Shown here: piece after piece, positions 17,685 to 25,930 of the stretch
Numbering within the stretch: the stretch's first letter is position 1
Layout: each line of letters opens with the position of its first letter
NCBI GenBank assembly: GCA_035286465.1
Contig: DATEDF010000058.1
Span: 5,655-69,654 of the forward strand
DNA: 64,000 nucleotides
Reading direction: 5' to 3'
Source of the DNA: Fen-1231 sp035286465
GTDB lineage: Bacteria > Gemmatimonadota > Gemmatimonadetes > Gemmatimonadales > Gemmatimonadaceae
Position numbers and translations under genes: made by a program
The notes under the pieces: model-generated
Told to the model about the DNA's origin: nothing
Databases searched by the model: none
What the model saw: only the letters and a program-made list of their open reading frames with translations

Positions 17685-17908
17685 AGGCGAAGGGCGAAGA
17701 GTGAAGGACGAACGGTGAAGGGCGAAGGGCGAATGGCGAAAGGCGAAGAGTGTGCGAAGGGCGAATGGCGAAGGGCGAAGAGTCGTCCGGCCTCTTCGCC
17801 CTTCACTTCTCACGAACCCTTCGCCCTTCACTATTCGCCCTTCACCCTTCACAAGTCGCTCTTCGCGCTTCGCTCTTCGCCCTTCGCCATTAGCTCTTCA
17901 CCTTCACC
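17685..17908. repeat. Inverted array of GAAGGGCGAA-type short repeats between convergent genes
   Basis: The left half (17685-17782) is an iterated purine-rich unit close to GAAGGGCGAA; the right half (17793-17908) carries the complementary TTCGCCCTTC unit. At the centre a perfect 13-bp stem (17770-17782 with 17792-17804) closes a 9-nt loop. Related units occur at 43.96, 56.26 and 61.9 kb. The array separates two converging genes and may stop transcription from both sides. Confidence 0.85.
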
Positions 17909-18762
17909 TTCAGCGCCCGCTCCAGCGTGACGGTGATCGCCGCGTTCGCCGGAAGACAGCCATCGTAGTCGGCGCTGCCCGCGGCGACGACCGCGCCGGC
18001 AGCCGCGCCCACGACCGCGCCCGTGACCGTCGAACGGGTGTTCTTGCCGAGGACCTGCCCGGCGATCGCGCCGATGACCGCCCCGGTGCCGACCTTCTTC
18101 GCCTGGTCGCCGGTACTTTGCGCGCGGACTCGCTCGAGCTGCGGCGTCTGCGTCACGCGAGCGTCCACCTGGTAGGACTCGTCGCCGACCCGCACCGAGA
18201 CGACGTCGAGCACGAGGCGGACGCTGTCTTTCGAATTCTCGCTGCGCGTGGACTCGACGACGCGCATCACGACCGGGCTTCCCGCGGGGATGGTCGCCCC
18301 GTTCGAGCCCTGTACAGTCTCGTTCAGCGCCGTGCTGAAGCGGTCTCCAGCCTTGTGCGTGCTCGTGCATATGCGCGCCGACGGACGCACGACGAACACG
18401 GTGCCGGCGTCCACCGTGCCCATCGGCGTGAACACCGGCCCCGCTGGCGCGGGCGCGGACGCGGACGCGGCGGGCTGCGGCACGCTCACCGGAGCGGGTG
18501 CCCGCTCGACGTGGAGCCCGGCCGGCTCGGGTCGCTTCTCCGGCGCCTTGGCCGGCGCCTTGGCCGGCGCCCTGGCGGGCGCGGACGCCGTGGCGACCGG
18601 CACGTCCTTGAGCTGTGGCTGAGCGGCCGGCGCGGGCGCGAGCTGGATCTCGCGCGCCGGAGCGTTGTTCGCCTGCTGCGCATCCTTCCCGCCGCACGCC
18701 GCGACAACGAGGGCCAGGAACGCCAGCACTGCTGAGTGTCGAACCGTATCATTCGCACGCAT
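17890..18762 (-). CDS. Glycine-zipper lipoprotein, 290 residues
   Basis: The signal ends LALVVAACGG, a lipobox. Next come an Ala/Pro/Lys-rich linker (about residues 40-110), a beta domain with FVVRPSARICTST and PAGSPVVMRVVES, and a C-terminal glycine zipper (GTGAVIGAIAGQVLG, AVVGAAAGAVVAAG) that could insert in or pack against a membrane. AAGGAG before the ATG supports the start. Function unknown; an envelope structural or stress role is plausible. It diverges from the ABC exporter with only 12 nt between starts. Confidence 0.75.
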   Translation of the reverse strand: MRANDTVRHSAVLAFLALVVAACGGKDAQQANNAPAREIQLAPAPAAQPQLKDVPVATASAPARAPAKAPAKAPEKRPEPAGLHVERAPAPVSVPQPAASASAPAPAGPVFTPMGTVDAGTVFVVRPSARICTSTHKAGDRFSTALNETVQGSNGATIPAGSPVVMRVVESTRSENSKDSVRLVLDVVSVRVGDESYQVDARVTQTPQLERVRAQSTGDQAKKVGTGAVIGAIAGQVLGKNTRSTVTGAVVGAAAGAVVAAGSADYDGCLPANAAITVTLERALKVKVKS

Positions 18763-18774
18763 GGGGTCTCCTTC

Positions 18775-20574
18775 GTGAGAGCGCTGCGCCGCCTCCTTCC
18801 ATATTACCACCCCTACCGCCTCCAGGTTGCATTCGGCCTCGGATGCGTGGTCGCGTCCGTCACGCTCTTCAACGCGATCCCGACGCTCCTGCGAGAGGCG
18901 ATTGACGGGCTGCGCACCGGCGCCGGCGCGCCGGCCGTGTGGAGCGTGGCCGTCCGGATGGTGGGCGTCACGCTCGTGATGGCCCTGTTCCGCTGGCAGA
19001 TGCGCGAGAGGCTGAACGGCGTGAGCCGGCGCATCGAGAACGACCTGCGCGACGTGCTCTTCGCGCACCTCGCGACGCTCGACGCCGGGTTCTACGCGCG
19101 CACACGGACGGGCGAGATCATGGCGCGCCTCACGAACGACCTGGGCGCGGTGCGGATGGCGGCCGGCCCCGCCATCATGTACCTCACGAACACGATCTTC
19201 GGCGGCGTGATCGCGCTCGTGTTCATGCTGCACATCAGCGCGACGCTCACCGGCCTCGCCCTGCTGCCGATGCTCTTCCTCCCGCTCGTGATGCTCAAGC
19301 TCGGCGACGCGGTGCACGAGCGCTTCGAGGCCGTGCAGGCGCACTTCGGCGACCTCACGACGCGCTCGCAGGAGAACCTCTCGGGCGTGCGCATCGTCCG
19401 CGCCTACCGGCAGGAGCGGGCGGAGTCGGAGCGATTCGCCGCGATGAGCACGGAGTACGTGCGCCTGAACATGCGGCTCGCGCGGCTCTATGGCGTGATG
19501 AACCCGGCCTTCACGGTGCTCGCGGGGCTGGGCGCCGCGGCCGTGCTCGGGATCGGCGGCGCGTTCGTGATCCAGGGCGCGATGACCGTCGGTGCGTTCG
19601 TGGCATTCGGGTTCTATCTCGCGAACCTCACCTGGCCCCTCATCGCGCTCGGCTGGGTGACCAACCTGTTCCAGCGCGGCGCGGCCTCGATGGGCCGGCT
19701 GAACGAGCTGCTCGACGAGACGCCCGCGATCACCTCGCCCGCGAAGGCGCGCGCGCTGCCGCCGGCCGGCGCCGGCCGCGCGATCGAGTTCCGCCACGTG
19801 TCGTTCGCGTATCCCGCGCGGGGCGTCGCGCGCGACCGCCCGCCCTCCACGGCGGGCGACGGCGCAGGGGAGCCGCAACGACGCGACGTGCTGCACGACG
19901 TCTCGTTCTCGATTCCCGCCGGCGGCACGCTCGGCGTCGTGGGCGCCACGGGCAGCGGCAAGAGCACGCTGCTCGAGCTCATCCCGCGCGTGTTCGACTC
20001 GACGCGGGGCGACGTGCGGATTGACGGCGTCCCAGTGACGTCGCTCGACGTCGCGGCGCTCCGGCGCGAGATCGGGTTCGTGCCGCAGGAGAGCCTGCTG
20101 TTCAGCGACACGCTCCTCGCGAACCTCACCTACGCCGGTACGTCGGAGGACAGCGCCCGCTGGGCCGCCGGCGTCGCGCAGCTGGCCGACACCATCGCGG
20201 CGTTCCCCGGCGGCTGGGCCACCATGCTCGGCGAACGCGGCGTCAATCTCTCCGGCGGGCAGAAGCAGCGCGCGGCGACGTCGCGCGCGCTCGCGCGCCG
20301 CCCCGCCATCGTGATTCTCGACGACGCCCTCTCGGCGGTGGACACGCACACCGAAGCGGCCATCCTGCGCGGCTTCCGCGAGGCGCTCGCCGGCCGCACG
20401 GCCGTCATCGCGTCGCACCGCGTCACCGCGATCCGCGAGGCGACGCACATCATCGTGCTCGATGAGGGCCGCATCGTGGAGCGCGGAACCCACGAAACGT
20501 TGCTCGCGCAGCGGGGTAAGTACTGGGCGCTGCTCCGCCGGCAGCAGCTGGAAGAAGCGGTCGAGGCGGCGTGA
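18775..20574 (+). CDS. ABC exporter, fused permease and ATPase
   Basis: A half-transporter of about 600 residues that works as a dimer. Six membrane helices (about 1-300) precede an ATPase with Walker A GATGSGKST, Q loop FVPQES, signature NLSGGQKQR and Walker B IVILDDALSAVD. The GTG at 18775 gives the usual opening MRALRRLLPYYHPYR; a GTG at 18736 is also in frame. The insert between helix bundle and ATPase (RPPSTAGDGAGEPQRR) is longer than usual. Substrate (lipid, drug or peptide) cannot be told. The promoter must lie inside the divergent lipoprotein gene. Confidence 0.9.
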   Translation: MRALRRLLPYYHPYRLQVAFGLGCVVASVTLFNAIPTLLREAIDGLRTGAGAPAVWSVAVRMVGVTLVMALFRWQMRERLNGVSRRIENDLRDVLFAHLATLDAGFYARTRTGEIMARLTNDLGAVRMAAGPAIMYLTNTIFGGVIALVFMLHISATLTGLALLPMLFLPLVMLKLGDAVHERFEAVQAHFGDLTTRSQENLSGVRIVRAYRQERAESERFAAMSTEYVRLNMRLARLYGVMNPAFTVLAGLGAAAVLGIGGAFVIQGAMTVGAFVAFGFYLANLTWPLIALGWVTNLFQRGAASMGRLNELLDETPAITSPAKARALPPAGAGRAIEFRHVSFAYPARGVARDRPPSTAGDGAGEPQRRDVLHDVSFSIPAGGTLGVVGATGSGKSTLLELIPRVFDSTRGDVRIDGVPVTSLDVAALRREIGFVPQESLLFSDTLLANLTYAGTSEDSARWAAGVAQLADTIAAFPGGWATMLGERGVNLSGGQKQRAATSRALARRPAIVILDDALSAVDTHTEAAILRGFREALAGRTAVIASHRVTAIREATHIIVLDEGRIVERGTHETLLAQRGKYWALLRRQQLEEAVEAA

Positions 20575-20660
20575 GGCACGCCGTCCCGGGGCGACCCGCG
20601 AGTCACCGGGAAGCCGGTGTGCGCGGGACTTCGGAACGGATCTCGAAGGAAGGAGGCCAG

Positions 20661-21197
20661 ATGGCCAGGGTCGGACGCGGGTTCTTCCTGTTGCTCACCG
20701 GGCTGCTCGTGACGGCTGCCGCCCAAGCGCAGGGACGCAGGATGGGAATGGGAAGGGGCATGCACCTCTCGGCGGCCGTCGGTGCCAACCTGCCGATCGG
20801 CGACCTCGACCGGCAGGCGCAGACCGGTTTCGGCATCGCGATCCGCTCGGAGATGAGCGAGAGCAGCGGACCGTGGAAGGTCCGCGGGGGGATCGCGTTC
20901 GACATGTTCTCTGGGAAGGGTGCCGTGGACAACTACCAGTATCTGAGCTACTTCACGCTCGATCTCGTCCACGAAACCAGCAAGACGGTGTACCAGTACG
21001 GCGGAGTCGGGCTCTATCAGTCGAAGACGGCGGTCGAGGACGAAGCCCGGAGCGAGAGCGATTTCGGCTTCCAGGGCGGTGTCGGCGTCAACTTCGGCAA
21101 GGATCGAAAGACGTTTCTCGAGTTCGGGCTCGTGGATGTGATCACGACGGGGAGGACGAGTGTGTGGTTCCCGGTGAAGATCGGGATCCGGCTGTGA
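20661..21197 (+). CDS. Small outer-membrane beta-barrel protein
   Basis: A 178-residue exported protein: signal peptide LLLTGLLVTAAAQAQ, then alternating hydrophobic/polar strands with many Gly and aromatic residues (HLSAAVGANLPIGDL, VYQYGGVGLYQ, GFQGGVGVNFG) and the final VWFPVKIGIRL, as in eight-stranded barrels. AAGGAGG precedes the ATG. Specific function unknown. It follows the ABC exporter by 86 nt. Confidence 0.7.
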   Translation: MARVGRGFFLLLTGLLVTAAAQAQGRRMGMGRGMHLSAAVGANLPIGDLDRQAQTGFGIAIRSEMSESSGPWKVRGGIAFDMFSGKGAVDNYQYLSYFTLDLVHETSKTVYQYGGVGLYQSKTAVEDEARSESDFGFQGGVGVNFGKDRKTFLEFGLVDVITTGRTSVWFPVKIGIRL

Positions 21198-21221
21198 GGT
21201 GCCCGCCGCCCGCCGCGGCCG

Positions 21222-21953
21222 TCAGAGCCGGCTTCTGATGAACTCGGGCGTCACCTGCTGCAGTTTGGTCGCCAGCAGCGTGAACCGGTTCGTCACGAGC
21301 AGCAGGCCCACGAAGATGAGCAGCACGCCGGCGATCCGGTTCACCCAGACCATCTTCCCCTTGTGCTTCGCGAACAGCTCGACGAAGCGCTCCACCCCGA
21401 GCGCCGCGGCGAGGAACGGCACGGCGAGCCCGAGCGAGTACGTGAAGAGCAGCAGCAGGCCGCGCGCGAGATCCGCCTCGCTCGCGGTGTACGTGAGGAT
21501 CGCGCCGAGGATCGGCCCGAGGCACGGACTCCACCCGGCGCCGAAGGCGAGGCCGACGACCACCGATCCCAGGTAGCCCATCGGCTTGTTGGCGAGGTGC
21601 ACGCGGCGCTCGCGCATGAACGCCGTGATGTTGAGCACGCCGAGCAGGTAGAGCCCGAAGACGATGATGAGCGCGCCGCCCACCGCCGAGACCCAGTAGC
21701 GGTGGCGGAGGAGGAGCCGGCCGAGCGCCGTCGCGGTCGCGCCGAGGAGGACGAAGATGATCGTGAAGCCGAGGATGAAGAGGAGCGAATGCACGAGCGC
21801 CGTGCGTCGCGCCTTGGCCACGTCCTCGAACGAGAGCCCCGTGATGAAGGTCACGTAGCTCGGCACAAGCGGAAGCACGCAGGGCGAGAGGAAGCTGAGG
21901 AGCCCCGCGCTGAACGCGATGAGGATGCCGAGCGCGCCCGACACGTCGCTCAC
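21222..21953 (-). CDS. CcdA-like cytochrome c biogenesis/thiol transporter
   Basis: A 243-residue protein with six membrane helices. Cys residues in SPCVLPLVPSYV (helix 1) and SPCLGPILG (helix 4) form the redox pair that moves electrons from cytoplasmic thioredoxin to periplasmic thiols. No thioredoxin-like domain is fused. The GTG overlaps the fur stop (GTGA), so the two are translationally coupled. Confidence 0.9.
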   Translation of the reverse strand: MSDVSGALGILIAFSAGLLSFLSPCVLPLVPSYVTFITGLSFEDVAKARRTALVHSLLFILGFTIIFVLLGATATALGRLLLRHRYWVSAVGGALIIVFGLYLLGVLNITAFMRERRVHLANKPMGYLGSVVVGLAFGAGWSPCLGPILGAILTYTASEADLARGLLLLFTYSLGLAVPFLAAALGVERFVELFAKHKGKMVWVNRIAGVLLIFVGLLLVTNRFTLLATKLQQVTPEFIRSRL

Positions 21954-22510
21954 GCGTCCCGTCCCGCGCCGGCTGCGCCGGCCGCGCGGCAGTCGCGGCA
22001 GGTTCCGTAGACGATGAGGCGGTGGCGGTCGCGCGCGAACCCGCGCGACTCGGCAGCCTGCGAGATCAGGCGCTCGACATCGGCGTCGTGAAACTCCTCG
22101 ATGCGCCCGCACGCGGTGCAGCGCAGCGCCTGGCGTTCGGAAGCGTCGCGCACGGGCTCGAACCGGCGGAACCCCTCGCTGAAGTCGCGCTCGATGACGA
22201 GCCCGCTTTCGACGAGCACGTCGAGCGTGCGGTAGACCGTAGCGGTCCCGATCCTCGTGCCGCGCGCCGCCAGCTCGCGGGCGATCTCCTCGGCGGCGAG
22301 CTGGCGGCCGGCTGCGAAGAGTATCTCGGCGATGGCCAGCCGCGGCGCGGTGGCGGGGAGATTCCGCTCGCGCAACCAGGCGCGGAATCGCTGCGTCGCG
22401 GCCGCACCGGCGGGCGCGGCGGGCGCGGCGGGCGCGGCGGGCGCGGCGGGCGCGGCGGGCGCGGCGGGCGCGGCGGGCGCGGCGGGCGCGGCTACGGCGT
22501 GCTCTGCCAT
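21950..22510 (-). CDS. Fur-family metal- or peroxide-responsive repressor
   Basis: A 186-residue regulator. After an Ala/Pro repeat (about residues 4-36) comes the winged helix (LPATAPRLAIAEILF, GTATVYRTLDVLVESGLV) and a dimer domain with structural zinc ligands CTACG and CRDC. The subtype (Fur, PerR, Zur) cannot be settled. The N-terminal repeat is encoded by nine perfect 9-bp copies and is absent from ordinary Fur proteins. It overlaps both neighbours and is cotranscribed with ccdA. Confidence 0.9.
   Translation of the reverse strand: MAEHAVAAPAAPAAPAAPAAPAAPAAPAAPAAPAGAAATQRFRAWLRERNLPATAPRLAIAEILFAAGRQLAAEEIARELAARGTRIGTATVYRTLDVLVESGLVIERDFSEGFRRFEPVRDASERQALRCTACGRIEEFHDADVERLISQAAESRGFARDRHRLIVYGTCRDCRAAGAAGAGRDA
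22409..22489. repeat. Nine perfect tandem copies of GGCGGGCGC inside fur
   Basis: The 9-bp unit repeats without error for 81 nt and encodes Ala-Ala-Pro steps in the Fur N terminus. Copy-number change would keep the frame. Confidence 0.97.
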
Positions 22511-22875
22511 GCCGGCTCGCTCAGTAACGATCGGAGCTCGTGTGCCGTGACGCGCTCGGGCTCGATCGCCTCCCCAGCGCGTTCCTGCACGCCACGCACG
22601 ACCGCATCCACCGTGCGCAGCGGCGCGTCCGCCTCGGGCACGACGCTCACCTCCCACCGGCCGCGCTCGGCGCCCTTGCGCGTCCACCGGTACAGCGCGG
22701 AAAAGACGATGTGCCGGCGCTCGGGCGACTCCGGCTCGGGCTCCGCCGCGATCACGGCGACGCCGGTTTCGAGCGGCCCCTGGCGTATCGGCGGGAAGAA
22801 GTGCAGCTCGACGATGCGCTCGGCGCTCACGCGCTCGAGAATCGCCTTCAGGAACCGTTCGCGCGTCTCGTTCAT
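22492..22875 (-). CDS. Hypothetical protein, 127 residues, upstream of fur
   Basis: Starts MNETRERFLKAILER and contains HFFPPIRQGPLETGVAVIAA, HIVFSALYRWTRKG and a C-terminal helix. It is mixed alpha/beta, soluble and without a signal. No family is recognised. Its stop lies 16 nt inside fur, so the genes are coupled. No clear ribosome site. Confidence 0.6.
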   Translation of the reverse strand: MNETRERFLKAILERVSAERIVELHFFPPIRQGPLETGVAVIAAEPEPESPERRHIVFSALYRWTRKGAERGRWEVSVVPEADAPLRTVDAVVRGVQERAGEAIEPERVTAHELRSLLSEPAWQSTP

Positions 22876-23078
22876 CACGCGGCGCCCGTTGGCGGCGTCG
22901 GCGCGGCGGGTGCCGGCACGAACGTCGCGTCGCGGGCGGCGGCGAAGCGCGCGGAGCTGAAATCGGGCGGGGCGCGGCCGGTCACGCCCTAAAGGTAGTG
23001 CGACGCAGGACGGCAGACGACCGACGGCGCCCCCCCGAGCAACCGCCGGCCGCCGGCCGCCCCACGAACGCAGAGCGC

Positions 23079-23477
23079 CTACTGGACCGTGACCTGCCCC
23101 GTCATGTAGCTGCCGTGAATCGTGCACGAGAACCCGAACGTCCCCGCCGTGTTGAACTGGCGCTGCACGGAGGTGCCGTTGCTGTCCCCGATGTTCGACG
23201 GCGCGCCGGAGGAGTTCGAGAACGTCACGTTGTGCGTGACGTTCTCGAACACGAAGGTCACCGTCGCTCCCCTCGCGACCGTGAGCGTGGACGGGCTGAA
23301 GGTGCTCCCGGACGTCGCCGTAACGGTGTTCGACGAGGCCGGCGGCGAGCCGGAGCCCGGCGTGCCCGACGTGGGGGTGGTGCCGTACGGGCCCGTGCCC
23401 GCGTCCTTGCCGCCTCCACCCCCGCACGCGGCCACAGCGAGCGTCACGGCCAGACCCACCCCAGCGCGGATATTCAT
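23079..23477 (-). CDS. Cupredoxin-like lipoprotein
   Basis: A 132-residue exported protein. The signal ends AVAACGGGGG (lipobox), followed by a Gly/Ser/Pro linker and a plastocyanin-like domain: FSPSTLTVARGATVTF, His in NVTHNV, then Cys and His in FGFSCTIHGSYM with Met as likely axial copper ligand. Such proteins carry electrons or bind copper in the periplasm. GAGGAGG precedes the ATG. Confidence 0.85.
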   Translation of the reverse strand: MNIRAGVGLAVTLAVAACGGGGGKDAGTGPYGTTPTSGTPGSGSPPASSNTVTATSGSTFSPSTLTVARGATVTFVFENVTHNVTFSNSSGAPSNIGDSNGTSVQRQFNTAGTFGFSCTIHGSYMTGQVTVQ

Positions 23478-23635
23478 GCGGTCCTCCTCTCGGTTCCGAA
23501 GCGAGTACGATGGTTACAGCACTTACAAATGATTTACCCGTCCACCATCCGTCTTGTCACGGAGGTGACAGGCCGGCCTCGGGGTGGGGCAAGTGCCCCT
23601 CCCCCTTCCCGCACCCCTCTCCGTCTCCCTGCGGC

Positions 23636-25930
23636 CTAGAGCAGGCTCACGGGGTCCCGGTCGAAGGTGATGCGGAGCGCTCCCCGGGAGGGCACGTCGA
23701 ACTCCGTGAGGAACTGCCGGGCGAGGCGGGTGAGGGCCGCCGCCTTGACCGTGCGGAGCAGCAGGTGCCACCGCCAGCGCTGCTTGATGCGCTCGATGGG
23801 GCACGGCGCCGGCCCCACGATCTCCACCGCGCCTGCGAGAGGGCCGGCGCGCCGGGCCAGCCACTCCCCCGCCCGCTGCGCGACCGTCATCGTGGGCGTC
23901 TCCGCCGCGCCGCTCACCACGATGTTCGCGAGCCGCACGGTCGGCGGGTACGCCGGGCTCACGCGCCCCGGCAGCTCCTCGCCGACGAATCGCGCGTAGT
24001 CGTGCCCCACGGCGCACGCCACGGCGTGGTGCGTCGGGACGCGTGTCTGCACGATGACGAGGCCGCCCTTGGGCCCCCGCCCCGCGCGCCCCGCCACCTG
24101 GCTGATGAGCTGGAAGGTGCGCTCCGACGCGCGGAAATCGGGCAGGTTGATCCCGACGTCGGCGTCAATCACGCCCACCAGCGTGACGTTCGGATAGTCG
24201 AGTCCCTTCGCGATCATCTGGGTGCCGAGCAGGACGTCCACCTCGTGGCGCGCCACCCGATCGAGGATCCGGGAGTGCGCCCACTTGCCGCTCGTCGTGT
24301 CCACGTCCATCCGCGCGATGCGGGCCGCGGGGAGCCGTTCGCCAAGCAGGCGCTCGACCTGTTGCGTGCCCAGGCCACGCTGACGGAGCGTGGGCTCGCC
24401 GCACTGCGGGCACTCGTCGCGCGGCGCCTCCTGGTGCCGGCAGTAGTGGCAGACGAAGCGCTCGGGCGTGCGGTGATACGTGAGCGAGATGGAACAGTCG
24501 GGACACGCCGCCACCCACTCGCAGGCGCTGCACTGGACGAAGGACGCGTACCCGCGGCGGTTGAGCAGGAGGATGCTCTGCTCGTCCCTCTCCAGCCGTT
24601 CGATGAGCGCGCGCTCGAGCGGCTCGCTCAGGATGCCGCGCAGCTGGCGGTCCGCGGTGGAGAGGCCGGCGTTTCGCGTCGCGACGCGGAGGTCCACGAC
24701 CTCGACGCGGGGCAGCGCGCCGCCGCCCACGCGCTCCGGAAGCGTGAGCAGGCGGTACTTCCCCGCGCGCGCGTTCTCCCAGCTCTCCAGGCTCGGCGTC
24801 GCGCTCCCGAGGACGCACACCGCGCCCGCCTCGCGCGCCCGGACGATCGCGACCTCGCGCGCGTGGTAGCGCGGTGCTTCGCCCTGCTTGTACGTCGCCT
24901 CGTGCTCCTCATCCACGACGATCGCGCCCAGGTCGGCGAGCGGCGCGAACACCGCCGAGCGCGCGCCCACGGCGATGCGCCTCGCGCCGCTCCGGAGCGC
25001 CCGCCACGCGTCGTAGCGCTCGCCGTCGGAGAGTGCCGAATGGAGCACGGCGACGGCATCGCCGAACACCGCACGGAAGCGATCCACGGCCTGCGGCGTG
25101 AGCGCGATCTCCGGCACGAGGACGATGGCGCTCTTCCCTTCCGTCTGAACGAGGCGCTTGAGCAGCTCGATGTAGACGAGGGTCTTCCCCGACCCGGTGA
25201 TGCCGTGCAGGAGAAACGTCTCGCCCGCACGCGCGGCCGCGAGCGCGGCGATCGCCTGCCGCTGCGCGTCGGTCGGTCGGTGCGACGGCGCGGCGTCCGG
25301 CGTGCGCAGCTTGAACGGGTCGCGCGCGACGGTCTCCAGCTCGATGCGCGCGAGGCCGCGCTTCGCGAGGCCCTCCACGACGCCCGGTGAGCAGCCGAGC
25401 CGCTCGACGAGCTGGGCCACCGTGGCGTGGCCCCCGAGCGATTCGAGCAGCTCGTAGAGCGCGCGCTGCCGCGGCGAGCGCGCGAACGCCTGGTCGCGTT
25501 CGAGGAGCGAGGGGAGCCGCCGGGTGAGCGCGAGGACGCGCCGCGATTTCACTCCGGGTTCGGGGCGCTGCGCCTCGCCGAGGGCGGCGGGGAGCGCGGC
25601 CCGGAGCACCAGGCCCAGGGGCGCCACATAGTAGTCCGACATCCACCGGCACACCGCGAGCAGGTCGGGGCGAAACGCCGGCTCGGCGTCGGGAACGTCG
25701 AGCACCCGCTTCGGCGCCGTTCCCCCGAGCGCTGCGCCATCGCTCTCGCCCACGCAGTAGCCCACGGCGCGGCGATTCCGCACGGGGACGACCACGCGCG
25801 CGCCGGCGACGAGCGGGTAACGCGTCTCCCCCTCGACCGCGTAGGTGAAGGTGCGAAAGGCGGGAAGCGGGAGCGCGACCTCGACGAGTCTCCGCTGCTC
25901 GCGTGCGGGCGTCGGCGGGCCCTCGATCAG
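23636..25930 (-). CDS. priA: Primosomal helicase PriA
   Basis: The replication-restart helicase, about 764 residues. N-terminal 3'-DNA-binding domain (VEVALPLPAFRTFTYAV), winged helix, helicase lobe with HGITGSGKT and VVDEEHEATYKQ, a zinc region with paired Cys (CSACEWVAACPDC, CHYCRHQ, CPQC) and lobe 2 with GTQMIAKGLDYPNV and QVAGRAGRG. The start is unusual: no ATG/GTG/TTG fits, and the best candidate is a CTG at 25930 overlapping the kinase stop as CTGA. Confidence 0.93.
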   Translation of the reverse strand: MIEGPPTPAREQRRLVEVALPLPAFRTFTYAVEGETRYPLVAGARVVVPVRNRRAVGYCVGESDGAALGGTAPKRVLDVPDAEPAFRPDLLAVCRWMSDYYVAPLGLVLRAALPAALGEAQRPEPGVKSRRVLALTRRLPSLLERDQAFARSPRQRALYELLESLGGHATVAQLVERLGCSPGVVEGLAKRGLARIELETVARDPFKLRTPDAAPSHRPTDAQRQAIAALAAARAGETFLLHGITGSGKTLVYIELLKRLVQTEGKSAIVLVPEIALTPQAVDRFRAVFGDAVAVLHSALSDGERYDAWRALRSGARRIAVGARSAVFAPLADLGAIVVDEEHEATYKQGEAPRYHAREVAIVRAREAGAVCVLGSATPSLESWENARAGKYRLLTLPERVGGGALPRVEVVDLRVATRNAGLSTADRQLRGILSEPLERALIERLERDEQSILLLNRRGYASFVQCSACEWVAACPDCSISLTYHRTPERFVCHYCRHQEAPRDECPQCGEPTLRQRGLGTQQVERLLGERLPAARIARMDVDTTSGKWAHSRILDRVARHEVDVLLGTQMIAKGLDYPNVTLVGVIDADVGINLPDFRASERTFQLISQVAGRAGRGPKGGLVIVQTRVPTHHAVACAVGHDYARFVGEELPGRVSPAYPPTVRLANIVVSGAAETPTMTVAQRAGEWLARRAGPLAGAVEIVGPAPCPIERIKQRWRWHLLLRTVKAAALTRLARQFLTEFDVPSRGALRITFDRDPVSLL

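Noticed and set aside
18763..20493. A long minus-strand frame continuous with the glycine-zipper lipoprotein
   Set aside because: The part upstream of 18762 lies opposite the ABC exporter and has no protein-like pattern; the lipoprotein has its own ribosome site and signal peptide.
23555..23625. Small hairpins after priA (TGTCAC/GTGACA and GGGGCA/TGCCCC)
   Set aside because: Stems of 5-6 bp without a T tract; too weak to call terminators.
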